Source: Pegoplata infirma
Lineage: Eukaryota; Arthropoda; Insecta; Diptera; Anthomyiidae
NCBI GenBank assembly: GCA_963921195.1
Contig: OY992537.1
Span: 19,493,125-19,557,124, forward strand
DNA: 64,000 bases
Direction of reading: 5' to 3'
Below, in pieces: positions 21,138 through 32,333 of this stretch. Made by a program: the position numbers and the translations under genes. Position 1 is the first letter of the stretch; the number at the start of each line of letters is the position of its first letter. The notes under the pieces were generated by a model. It was given only the letters and a program-made list of their open reading frames with translations, searched no databases and was not told where the DNA came from.

Positions 21138-22236
21138 TAGAGATGGTTGCGTAAGTGATTTTTGACTCACTCACGCTCACGACAGGAATTTTCGTATCAC
21201 TCAAACTCACTCACGAGAATGCTTTTTCTACTCACAATCACGTGAGTAAATTTAAAACAACTCACACTCACGTGCACTCACACAAGCCTCGCTCACACTC
21301 ACGTTTACTCAAACTCACGAAACTCTTATTTATACAAAACAAATTTCAAAAACTATAATTTCAAAAATTTTGAAAAATTTTCATCAACATTTAAAGTTCA
21401 GCGAAATTTTACATTTTAACGGGACGAAATATTAAGTTAAGTTAAATTTTAAAATTTTTTGTTGATTTTTTTGGTACGAAAGGAAATATAAAGAGAAAAT
21501 AAATCATGCAAATTCACGCAAAAAAATCGACTCACGCACACTCACTCACGAAATTTTTTTCTCCGCTCACACTCACTCACAATCACGTGAGTAAATTTGA
21601 ATTCAGTTACAATCACGCGTGATCACGCGTGATTCTGGTGAATCACGCGGTGACATGTCATAATCCCCACGGACATAATCCCCATTTCCATTATGGGGAT
21701 TATGGTAGTGGGGACTATGACCGAAAATTATTAGTACATAATCCTAATAAAAAACGGACATAATTCCCAGATTTATGGGGATAATGACCACGTAACAAAT
21801 GGCCATAATCCCCATTATGGGATTATGTCTTCTACACAAGTTTGTCATAATCCCCTAAATTAAAAGATTTTTTTCCACTTAAAGGTTTTTTAGCGTAGCC
21901 GGCCTTCGGCCGGGCTTAGGGATTACAAACTCCATGCATTACAAACTCCATGCAGAAAACGGGGATTATGACCAAAATTGCTTTGGACTTACTCCCCATA
22001 ATGTGAATAGGGGTTATGACCGAAAAAAGTTCGGTCGTAATCCCAACAAGGAACGGACATAATCCCCATTGGGATTGTGACCGTTTTGGAAACGGTCATA
22101 GTCCCCACAACTATTATGGGGATTATGACCGTAATGAATTCGGTCATAGTCCCCATTTCCGTTATGGGGGTAATGTCCGTGGGGATTATGTCCTGTCACC
22201 GAATCACGGTCTTATCTGCTCATGTGACCATCTCTA
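21138..22236. mobile_element. hAT-like element with CACTCACG-rich ends
   Basis: Ends TAGAGATGGT and ACCATCTCTA. The flanks GATAAAAA and GGTAAAAT match at 6 of 8 positions, a decayed 8-bp TSD. The left part repeats ACTCACTCACG many times. Fragments of the same family appear in 14500-15000 and 48410-48526. The TAATCC-rich element 21648-22200 is inserted in it. Confidence 0.7.
21648..22200. mobile_element. TAATCC-rich inverted-repeat element, copy 2
   Basis: Same family as 17030-17622 in opposite internal orientation, with an exact 8-bp TSD GAATCACG (21640-21647, 22201-22208), which points to hAT-type insertion. Thirteen TAATCC/GGATTA sites by eye. Module Q lies near 21885-21957. No transposase. 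Confidence 0.85.
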
Positions 22237-22272
22237 GGTAAAATGTTAGACCGACCCCCATTTGAAATACAA

Positions 22273-23037
22273 ACAAATATGAAAATTATAGTCGGTCAGG
22301 ACCGGACACATAATACCCTACACCAGTGTTTCCCGGAAAATGTGTCCCAAGTCCACACATGAACCGATTAGGTCTATCTTTTGTCAGATCATTAATAAGT
22401 GGATAAAACACCAAAACCAAATTTAAGTAAAATAGGCTTCTATTTTTTGCCAGTAAACCGCTTTAAGTGAATATCGGGCGAAATTTTCATATGAAGCCTA
22501 AGTCCAGAAACGGTGTGAATATAATCAGATTTGATTGGGTTATTAAATTATGAATTAAACATACAAAAAATGTTTAATAAATTATTTTCTATTTTAATGA
22601 AATTTATAAAGATTAATGTAAATATTGGGTGGGTGGTTTGTATGGGAGCTACAAGAAGAACTGGTCCGATTCTTTTAAAATTTGGAATGGTGATTTGTGA
22701 ATACAAAATACTTTTACCTGCATAATTTCGAAGAGATACCTATAATCTCAATATTTAATGGGGACTTTTGCATGGGGGCTAGGTCAAAACATGGACCTAA
22801 TTTTTTAAATTTTAATAGCGTCCGTCCTTGAGTCAAAAGAAGTTTAAGTTTTAAATTTCAGACAAATAGGTTATAAATTGCTATCTGTATCATGCGCACA
22901 ACGTTTACGTGGATGGACAGACGGACGGACATCGTTAAACCGACTTACTTGGAGGTGGGTCTAGGACCAATATTTCGTGTTGTTGCAAACATCAGCACAA
23001 ACTCATTATACCCTGTACCACAGAGGTGTAGGGTATA
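22273..23037 (-). mobile_element. DINE-1/INE-1-like element, family A copy 2
   Basis: Begins ACAAATATGAAAATTATAGT with a decayed hairpin (GTCGGTCAGGACCGG) and TACCCTACACCA. It ends CTGTACCACAGAGGTGTAGG then GTATA. The GACAGACGGACGGACA tract is short here. More diverged than the other A copies. Confidence 0.8.
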
Positions 23038-23041
23038 AAAA

Positions 23042-23300
23042 TCGCGTTTTTGGAAACACATTTGACAACAGATGAACCTGATGTGCTAAGGACCTGATGT
23101 GCTTACGATCAGTCGCTTTAACCGTTGGAGTACCAATAGTCTTCTAATAAGGTATTTTCCCACAAAAAATTTTTTTTGTTATGGCGTCTGACTAAATAAG
23201 CTCTATATCTTCTAGAGTAATGTTTTATCTTTACAGTCGACTTATCTTTAAGTCGCCATCACATCAGGTTCCTCCGCTGTGGATTTCCAAAAACTCGCAA
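23042..23300. repeat. Imperfect palindrome, ~260 bp
   Basis: CGCGTTTTTGGAAACACA and GAACCTGATGTG at the left are mirrored by CACATCAGGTTCC and TGTGGATTTCCAAAAACTCG at the right. CCTGATGTGCT is duplicated in the left arm. No TSD found. Confidence 0.65.
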
Positions 23301-23677
23301 AAGGGCGATGTTTTTGAACTTTGACCTCAATTTTCTCAAAAACCTGTTGTGATGCAAAAGTTTGGAGAACGGATTTTTGAGCACTAGAAATATTGTAATC
23401 AAATGTATAAGATCGCGTCCCAGTGGAATTTTTGATGGTTAGTAGTGTAATTTTAAATAAAAACTGGTAAACGTAGAAAAAGATAAACCGACGCCCAAAT
23501 TTGTGTTTGTATAATATTACAATTACACATTTCTATGTATATCGACTAACACTAGCCAGATGACTATTTTTTATTTATTTAATGTGTGTTTATTTGGTTC
23601 ATTAATTTTATTCATTCGTTGATTATTGTGGTCACTCTGTAAAACTAATCCAGCAAAATTTTTTGGAATTACTACAC

Positions 23678-24206
23678 ACAAAAAAAAAACTTGTCAAATT
23701 ACAAGAAAATGTCTCGTAATTCCATTAAACCATTATTTGACAATTTTCCTTATTTTTAACAAAACATTTTCGATTGAAATTTAATTTTTTTTTTAAATTT
23801 TACATTTTTTTTTTTGTAATTTTAAAAATTTCCAATTTTTTTTACAAAATTTTTTTAGTAAATTCACGAGAATTCCTTGTAAGTTTTGTTGTGCCAAAAA
23901 GTTGTAAGTTTTTAATTTTACTGGTAAAAAGCTTGTTAAATTACGAAAAAGCTCGTAACTTTCACCAGGAATTCTTGTAAAATAGGAGGTAGCAAAAAAT
24001 CTAGTAAAGTCACGAAACCTCATTGTAAGTTTTATCGTCTCAAAAAAATTGTAAATTTACATTTTTAATTGTTAAAAATCTTGTAAAATTACAAAATTAT
24101 TGGTAAAAATCTTGTAACATTGCTAGAAATTATTTTCAAATAGAAGGTAACAAAAAAAAAAGTTACAAACTTTTCTTATCGTTTTACAAGGTTTTTTTTT
24201 TGGAGT
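23678..24206. mobile_element. N-type MITE
   Basis: Left end CACACAAAAAAAAAACTTGT, right end the complement of CACTCCAAAAAAAAAACC then TTGTAAAAC. The inside repeats CTTGTAAAATTACAA and AAAAAGTTGTAAGTTTTTAA on both strands. Flanks do not give a clean TA pair. Bases 23301-23677 hold nothing recognised. Confidence 0.55.
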
Positions 24207-25341
24207 GAGTTTTAATCGCAAATTTTGTTTTTAGTTGTAATTTTGAAAGAATCGTTATTTTTATAACTTATAATTGAAAATATGTAAATGTTTCCGATTT
24301 TAAATTAGATCTGATTTAAAATTTAAAAATTTATTTTCAAATCTTAGAGAGCTAATCGAATTTGTTAATTATTTAAATATTACATCAATATTCGTAAAAA
24401 TCCATAATGAGTGTAATATTTCACGTTTAAAGTGTAAATTTATACACATTGTGCATAATATTAAGTAAATGGCACATATAAACGAAAATACTGATGCTGA
24501 TTATTAAAAAGTTTGGAGTGTGTTACAAAACAGATGCCGGTCAAATACATTTCGGAATCACTTATTTTATGTTGCTGGGTTCGACTTAACTTCTACCATA
24601 CATTTAACACATTCTACCATTGTGCAGTCATTCAAAAATACATAAAATAAATAAAATAAATTAAAATGTTTATGATTTTTGTCTGACTGAATACCGACTG
24701 TTGTATGTCTAATGTTTATTTTTCCTTTACAGCCATTAACGTTTTAATAAATAACAAATACTACTAAAAATAACCAAATGTTATTTTTAACACTATTTTA
24801 AATCAACTGTCATCATAAAAAATATTATTATTGCCAGTAATTCAATTTATTTATTTATTCTGAATTTTGGGTTAAAAGGATTTTTATACACTCAAAATCT
24901 GTTTGTTAAGAACTTACATAAACATGGTTAATTTGTAAAAAAACAACGGAAAATATTGCAGTTTATCTAAAAAAGAATTTAAATTTCCATTTTCTTGCGA
25001 CTTTAAAATTTTTTTCCAATTTTTTTTTTGCAAAATGAAGTTGATACAACTTTAATATTTGTGGTGAAGCTAATTTTGAAATTTGTTTGGCTAGTTTTAC
25101 ACCTATATTTTTTAGAGTATTTTAATCGATAGAATTTACAATATACAAATTTTTCATTCACAGAGCTTTTAGCTGTAAAATTGTAATTGCAATATCTTTA
25201 TTTCCTTGGGATGTTCATTATTTTCCTCTAGCTTATAAATTAATTGAGAATAAACCCCCTTAAATTTAAACAATCTGTAAAAATTTTGTTTATTCCATCT
25301 TCTCTAATCTTCTGTTCCTGTAAATTCGAAACAAAAGTGTC
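24207..25341. other. No gene seen; AT-rich DNA
   Basis: No open frame with a recognisable motif, no inverted-repeat element and no tandem array were found by eye. Confidence 0.5.
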
Positions 25342-25344
25342 TAA

Positions 25345-25924
25345 CAAGGGAAGTATCTCAACCCTTATGAACCGATTTGCCTGAAACTTAAAATATATAT
25401 TAAAGAGACGATTTTAAGGTTGGGGTGCCTCGGCTTATCGGCCATATCGGTGTTTAAAAATTTCGTTGTCCCCTTATGAAACCATGTGGACCTTCGGGAA
25501 AATTTTCATAACTTCCGAACTAACAGGAATATCATCTAGGGCAAAAATACGGGTCGACTTAAATTTAATAAAGATTATTTCTTATCCATATGGATATCGT
25601 AGGGTTATGTCTTCACATAAGTACCCCCCAAAATTTACATATTTTCCTGAAAAAAAATATTTAAAGAAACCGAATTTCTACAAGGTTATGGATAGGCACT
25701 AAAAAAACCTTTCTTCTCATATGAAAACATCATATAGTTTCTTAAAAAGAAATGGCTGAAAAATCCAAAAACCGATTTTTTCGTCATTTTTTGACCCATG
25801 TTTTGAACCCCTAAATCCCCGATATGGCCGATAAGCCGAGACACCCCAACATTAGAATTGTCCCTTTGATATATATTTTAAGTTTCAGGCAAATCGGTTC
25901 ATAAAGGTTGAGATACTTCCCTTG
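25345..25924. mobile_element. TAA-flanked inverted-repeat element, PIF/Harbinger-like (family E)
   Basis: Inverted ends CAAGGGAAGTATCTCAACC extend for over 100 bp (shared ATGAACCGATTTGCCTGAAA and CTCGGCTTATCGGCCATATC). TSD TAA at 25342-25344 and 25925-25927. A TWA 3-bp duplication suggests PIF/Harbinger. A 78-codon frame inside is also partly open in the second copy (54091-55380) but matches no family known to me. Confidence 0.8.
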
Positions 25925-25927
25925 TAA

Positions 25928-26304
25928 GTGATATTTGCAAATAAAAAACAAACATTTCCCATAACATACAATTGCTTTCAAAACTTGTATAAATTATTCA
26001 ATTTATTTCAACTTAAAAGTTTTCATTAGCTACTGCTATTTTTCCTATTATTATTTCAATTATTCAAGAATTTTGTAAATTCAATTGTAAAAAAATTTCA
26101 AATTAAAGTAAACAAATATAATAAACAATAAGAAAGTTTTTTGCCACACAATTACACAAACTTAATCAAAACTTAGTGATGAATACCAGGAAAACAGCAG
26201 TGATTCTTAAATAGTGATTAAACTACATTACGAAGACAAAAACCGAAGTACAAATAAACTAACAATAAATTTTATTATTATTTAAAATTTCAATTGATTT
26301 TAAG
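25928..26304. other. No gene seen
   Basis: AT-rich DNA between the family E element and the next palindrome. No features found. Confidence 0.5.
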
Positions 26305-26728
26305 GGTCTGTGACTGAAGAAGAAATCATTGTATTTCTAAAGATTATTTTTAATGTGGATTTATTCCAGACCATGGTTTCTGTAGCCACCTCTACGTCTT
26401 CAGTGGAGAAAATTACATTAGATTTAAATTGTTTGATTTTTGTAAGACTGTTTTTTCTATATGTTTTTTCATCAACAGACTTAACTCTGATTGGAATCGA
26501 ACCCACGTTCATGAAATTTTCCATCAGTTCATGAGCGTAGGTTCGATTCCAATCAGAGTTAAGTCTATTGATGAAAAAACATATAGAAAAAACAGTCTTA
26601 CAAAAATCAAACAATTTAAATCTAATGTAATTTTGTCCACTGAAGACGTACAGGTGGCTACAGAAACCATGGTCAGGAATAAATCCACATTAAAAATAAT
26701 CTTTAGAAATACAATCAATCACAAACCC
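26305..26728. repeat. Near-perfect palindrome, ~200-bp arms
   Basis: The arms meet near 26523 and share ATTGTATTTCTAAAGATTAT, GTGGATTTATTCC, ATTTAAATTGTTTGATTTTT, TCTATATGTTTTTTCATCAA and ACTCTGATTGGAATCGAACC. Open frames on both strands simply mirror one another. The arm tips read GGTTCGATTCC, which resembles a Pol III B box, but no A box is seen. No TSD found. Confidence 0.85.
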
Positions 26729-26754
26729 TTTTTATCGGCATATGCCGATAAAAA
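26729..26754. repeat. Perfect 26-bp palindrome
   Basis: TTTTTATCGGCA followed by its exact complement TGCCGATAAAAA with no loop, directly beside the larger palindrome. Confidence 0.95.
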
Positions 26755-26806
26755 CACTAAAAATTTAATTGATTTTGTTTTTGGTAGGAACATTTTTTAA
26801 TAAAAA

Positions 26807-27635
26807 ACAAGTAAGAAAATTATAGTCGCTCAAGACCGCCATATAATACCCTACACCAGAGTTTCCCGGAAAATGGGTCCCAAGTTCAAACATGGACTGA
26901 TTAGATCTATATTTTGTCAAATCTTTAATAAGTGTAAAAACCACTCATTAATCAAATTTGAGTGGAATAGGTTTCTTTTTATTGACAATAAATCGCTTCA
27001 ACTGAATATCGGGCGAAATGGTACCTTAGTCCAAAAATGGTCCGATGATAATCAGATTTGATAAGGTTATTAAAGTACGCGTTTAACATACACAAACAGA
27101 ATTTTAATTAAATATTTTCTATTTTCATGAAATTTGAGAGATTTATGTGAAAATCAGGAAGGTGGTTTGTATGGGGGCTACAAGAAGAACTGGTCCGATT
27201 TCTTTAAAATTCAGAATGGTGATTTGTATGGATAAAACATGATTACCTGCCAAATTTCGAAAATATATATATTAAAATGCGGCTATTAGAGTCATTTGAG
27301 CCAAAACTAAAGAGGACCTTTGTATAGGGGCTAGGTCTAAATATGGACCGATTTTTTTTAATTTTAATAGGCCCTTGGGCCAAAAGAGGCTTAAGTTTCA
27401 AATTTCAAGTCACTTGATTAAGAATTGCGACCTGTATCGTGTTTACACCGTTTACAAGGACAGACAGACGGACGGACGGACGGAAAGACGGACGGACGAC
27501 ATCGCTAAATCGACTCAAAAAGTGATTCTAAGTCGATCGGTATACTTAAAAGTGGGTCTAGGACCAATATTTCGGGTAGTTACAAACATCAGCACAAACT
27601 CATTATAACGGTACCACAGTGTGGTGTAGGGTATA
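26807..27635 (-). mobile_element. DINE-1/INE-1-like element, family A copy 3
   Basis: ACAAGTAAGAAAATTATAGT at the left, then TACCCTACACCA. The GACAGACGGACGGACGGACG tract is near 27460-27500, and the terminal GTACCACAGTGTGGTGTAGG then GTATA closes it. It is very close to copy 1. Its last base is followed at once by the ACAAGTA end of a family B element. Confidence 0.87.
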
Positions 27636-30116
27636 ACAAGTAAAAAAGTTAAGTTCGACTGGCCGAATCTATGGTTACCCTCCACAATGCCCTTTATAAG
27701 TAATATTTTCCAACGCGAAAAAATAACAATTTTGATTAAAAATATTAAATTTTGTGTAAATTTTTTTTTTGCATTTAAAAAAAAAAATATATGACTGAAT
27801 TTTTTTTTGAGTGTATTTTTTTTTGTGTAAAAATATTTTTGAGTGATAAAAATACGCTGTAAAATATTTTTGTGACTTAGCAACTTTTTTTAAAACATGT
27901 TTAAAGGAATTTTAACACGTGAATTTAAGGTGAACCTAATCTAAAATTCACGGTCTTGCTAATAACTTTTGAACCAATAAACCTATATGCCTGTAATTCA
28001 ATACGAACCAGGCCAGGGGCACGACAAATATACACGCCAAGCTTCATTATCCTGAGAATTGCTTTTCAAAAGTTAGCGTGTTATTTATATCGTAAATTCA
28101 CGAAAACGGACGGACATTGCCAGATCGTCTTAAAATCGATCGACGATTAAGAATATATATGGGGCATTCCATGTCAAATCAGACACTTCGAATATTTTTT
28201 TTTTAGATTTTCCCAATTTGTTTACAGTTTCTAGTACCCTTCGAAAACTCCTTCGTGGTAAATTTTTAGATTTTTTGGATGACCCGTTCAAAAGATATTG
28301 AATTTTTAAAAATTGGTGTTTCTTCATTTACTCAAACTTCTTTTACACATAACTTCTTCAATAATGGTCCAAATTGCAATTTTTTTTTAAAAAAATTTTT
28401 GTTTTTTTACGTACTTTAAAAAAAAATTCAAAAAAATTCCTAAAAGCGCTCTACTTTGCGATTTTTAAGATTTAAAATTAAAATCTCATTTTTGGAAAAT
28501 TTTTTCTGTGAAACTTCTATCGATTCTACAAATTTTTTGCCCAGTAGGATCGTGGGATAACGATTGTTACTATTTTTTTAAATTTTTTGAAACAATTTTA
28601 TTGTAATTTTTCAATCTTAAAATCATTTCTACTGCTCCAATGGTGCGTCATAGAGGGGTCATTTCCGACCCCCAGTAATTTTTACATCTTAACATTTCTT
28701 CGGAACAAACTAATACCCTATCCCTAATTTCTAAGGGGGCTCCTAACCTAAATGACATTTTTGAAAATTTGCTCCAACCACTCTAACTGCCCTAAAAGTG
28801 CCCCTCTAACTGCCCTAAAAGTGCCAGAATATTTTTTTAGTCCAAACATTTTCTCTGAACACACTTACCCTCTATCTTTAACTCTTGAGGCGGTCCTCAT
28901 ACATTTTTTTTATTTTTTGTAAATTTGTTTTATTTAATCAGCTTCTACCGGTTCAATGGTGCGTCCGGGAGGGGTCATTAGTGAGACCGACCCCCCTTAT
29001 TTTTACCCTCCAACATTTTTTTAAAACATACCTACGCCCTATCTGCACTCCCTAAGTAGGCTCCCATACAAATAACAGTTGGAACAAATTTTATAAAAAT
29101 GTAATTTTGAATGGAAGCCTACTTAGCGAGTGGAGATAGGGTTGTGGTATGTTTTACAAAAATGTTTGAGGATAAAAATAAATGGGGGTCGGTCTCAATA
29201 ATGACCCCTCTCGGACGCACCATTGGACCGGTAGAAGCTGATTAAATAAAACAAATTTACAGAATATAAAAAAAAAATTTATGGGGACAGCCTTAACAAT
29301 TAGAGATAGAGAGTAGGTTTGTTCAGAGAAAATGTTGGGACTAAAAAATATTGTGGGTTGGTCATACATTTTGTTGCTCTAAGGGCACTATTAGGACAGT
29401 TAGAGCGGTTGGAGCAAATTTTAAAAAATGTCGTTTTGTGTGGGAGCCCCTTAGAAATTGGAGATAGGGTATTAGGTTGTTCCAAAGAAAGGTTAAGACG
29501 TAAAAATTAATGGGGGTCGGTCACATAGAGGACCCCTCTATGACGCACCATTGGAGCAGTAAAAATGATTTTAAGATTGTAAAATTACAATAAAATTTTT
29601 TCAACAAATTTAAAAAAATTGAATAACAGTTATCCACCATCCTTCTGGGCAAAAAATTTGTAGAATCGACAGATGTTTTAAACAAAAAAAATTTGAAAAA
29701 AATCGAAGAGTACAAACATTTTCAAAAATGAGATTTAAATTTTAAAACTTAAAAATCGCATACTAGAGCGCTTTTAAGAATTTTTTGGGATTTTTTTTTT
29801 TTAAAGTACGTAAATAAACAAAAAATTAAAAAAAAAAAGGAACAAACAACCAATTTTTAAAAATTCGATACCTTTTGAACGGGTCATCAAAAAAATCTGA
29901 AAATTTACCACGAAGGAGTTTTTAAAGGTTACTAAAAACTCTAAACAAATTGGGAAAATCTAAAAAAAAAAAATTGTTCAAAGTGTCCGATTTGACATTG
30001 AATGCCCCATATACTTTATGGTGTCCTAGACACATATTTGTTTCAAACTTTTCTTGTAATTTTAGAAGGGTTTTTTTTTTTTTATTGTACCCGCTATCAC
30101 TAGAGTGGAAGGTATA
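27636..30116 (-). mobile_element. DINE-1/INE-1-like element, family B copy 3, split by a foldback
   Basis: ACAAGTAAAAAAGTTAAGTT, a TTCGACTGGCCGAA hairpin and TACCCTCCACAATG begin it; CTATCACTAGAGTGGAAGG then TATA ends it at the right. The sequence TTTCGAAATATTGG is lost. The foldback 28160-30009 is inserted in the AATATATATACTTTATGG stretch shared by family B. Confidence 0.82.
28160..30009. mobile_element. 1.85-kb TA-flanked foldback (family L)
   Basis: The ends TGGGGCATTC and GAATGCCCCA, with TA at 28158-28159 and 30010-30011, restore the family B target when removed. The two arms of about 900 bp meet near 29085 and mirror one another (for example CACTTCGAA, GACCCGTTCAAAAG, GACGCACCATTGG, AGCTTCTACCGG). 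Arm divergence is visible but low. No coding capacity; short frames at 29154-29715 are arm shadows. Fragments of this family lie at 20790, 35060, 35511 and 46793. Confidence 0.9.
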
Positions 30117-32329
30117 AAAAATAAAATATTTTTTTTTATTTTCAAATAAAAAGAAAAATGTTATTGATGACACCACTTCATCATATTGATGAAACTGCTT
30201 CATCATATTGATGACACTTTACATTGAATGAAAGATGATGCAATATTTCATCATATTGATGTAAGTTTTTATCAATATGAAGAAGTTTTTTCTCTGAGTG
30301 TAGAAACTTTTTAAAAAGTACTTTTTTCAAAATGTTTGTTTTCGATTGATGATCCTACATTCCAAATTTGAAGATTGTGAACCATTGTTTCAGGCGATAG
30401 AAAATGTACCAAAGTATGACTTTTTACAGTTTTCAATTCGGAATTTACAAAAACACCCTTTGTCAGTTTTTTTTTTCGCAAAGTAGGAAGAACTTTAGAT
30501 TAAAATTTCAAACTTCTATGACAATTTCTTCAGGAGATAGAAAAATACCAATGTATTAATTTTGTTTGTGAACCACTGCAATTACAATTCCCGCAGCCAG
30601 TTATAATGAAAATGGAAGGAAAACTTTAATTCAACATCACGCTTTTCAATGACAATTTTTCCATTAACTAAACGTAAAAGAAAAACGCAAATGATACGAG
30701 TATCAAGGAAAAACAAAAAAATAAACAACTGACACAATTACAACTGCGAACAAAATCAGCCTAGGGTTATAAATTGACGAAAGGAGAAATATGTAAGTGT
30801 AAGTACTTTCAATATTTTAAAAAAATAACTGTAAAAAAAAAACTTTAAAACTTTTTCAATTGAAATTAAAAGAAAGAAAAAAAAACTGTGGTCATTGTTT
30901 GTTACAGAATACAAATAACAAAACGTTATTTGAATGAAAATTTATGAAGAAAATGAGAAAAATAATGGTGCTTCTTCCAAAGATGTCAACACGAATGGTA
31001 TGATAATAACAAAGTTTTGTACACTTTTCAATGACAGCAAGAACAATTTTCTTAAAATTTTCATTTATTTGTCATCGTCTTTTTTTTTTGCAAATGGAAT
31101 TGTAAATGTTAATGTAATTGGTATGATTTCAAATCAAATAAAACGAAATAAAATATAGATTATAAAACTTAACCAAAGTTCAGCAAGAGAAAATGTTTAA
31201 TTTAACCCACAAATGTGAAAGGATGCTAAAAAGAGGAAGTTTTTAGTAAGAAAAATAAATTTATTATAAAAATTTATTTTATTAATTTTGGTCAAACGAT
31301 TATATCTGGATAATCCCAGTTGGAAAATACGTCACTGAGGAAATTTACACAATGATTCCTTGAGGAAATGTCTTCAGGTTCTGACAAATCATAGGTAATC
31401 CTTGACGACATGTCCTAATATTGTCATCAAAGAATGTTTGTTTTGAGACTGTTGACAAATTCTCTAAGACATCTTTAATGAAATGTCTTCACAATAGCAG
31501 AACATTAAATTAAAATTTAAATCTGGGAAACCCTTCAAATTCCAAGAAAAACATGGTAACATTATCAATTTATCTGTTCTATCTATCTTCTTCTATCTTT
31601 CTTTGTCAACCAGCCCACCCAGATAAATCACTACCGCTGTAAAACCTGCAGGGTTAAATTTAAATGTTTATTCACTCAAAAAAAGTTCTTTCTAGAATGA
31701 ACAAATGAATTATTTAATGTATTTTCCTTAATTTTCAACATGTAAATTGTATTTCTACCACAATAACAAATCCTCTCTTATCATTAAATTAAATAAATAA
31801 CCATGTTTACTAATTTTCCTTCTTGTTCAAGGAGGATAGTCAAAACAGAAAAAAAATTACCAACTGAATACTCCTTAAAAAGTCATTAATCAAATGTAAA
31901 AAAAAAAACAAATGTTGCTTATATTTTAAAACAGAAAAATGCAAACCACCAACCACCACCATCTCTAACGCTTAGAACAACTTAAGGTCTTGACAGTTGT
32001 GATCTAGATTTTAATTTAGATTAGAACGACTTTGTTGAGTAGCTCGTTTTACACAATATTCATTTGTAGGAAGTTTAAAGAGGAAAAAAAAAACTTTCAA
32101 ATTGAAAATAATTAAAATCTGCGATTTTTATCCTTTGTTACAACATGTGTTTTTTTCTTATTTTAAAATTATTTTGCAAACATTTTTTTTTAGATAGTGC
32201 TATGATTAGGGTGACCATTTTAATTAACAGGCTCTATTAAAATGAGAATTGTTTCATATAACGCAATTTTTTCTTAAAATAAAAAAAATAAAAAAATCCA
32301 AATATGTTTATTGTTGAAAACCATTTTAC
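30117..32329. other. No gene seen; short CATCATATTGATGA repeats
   Basis: Bases 30165-30285 repeat CTTCATCATATTGATGAA and variants, a palindromic word, and stop near CTCTGAGTGTAG, which may be the end of a small TA element. The rest shows no conserved frame. A TAGGGTGACCATTTT word at 32207 resembles the hAT-like end at 38572. Confidence 0.5.
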
Positions 32330-32333
32330 TTAT

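Larger units (their letters stand above)
20790..22260. repeat. Fragment of foldback family L, split by a hAT nest
   Basis: CTACTGCTACAATGGT, ATCGACCCCCATTA, TTTAACTGTCTTAGGGG, CTTCTACCGCTCA and, after the insertion, GACCGACCCCCATTTG match the arms of the 1.85-kb foldback at 28160-30009. Bases 21138-22236 are an insertion. Confidence 0.75.

Noticed and set aside
16900..22237. Gly/Asn/His-rich frames at 17027-17224, 17032-17217, 22014-22199 and 22016-22237
   Set aside because: They are translations of the CATAATCCCC/GGGGATTATG modules on either strand of the TAATCC-rich elements.
26450..26560. tRNA gene suggested by GGTTCGATTCC
   Set aside because: No A box at the proper distance and no cloverleaf; the word is at the tip of a palindrome.
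26300..26800. Four overlapping frames on both strands, 64-123 codons
   Set aside because: They mirror each other because the DNA is a palindrome; none shows a recognised motif.
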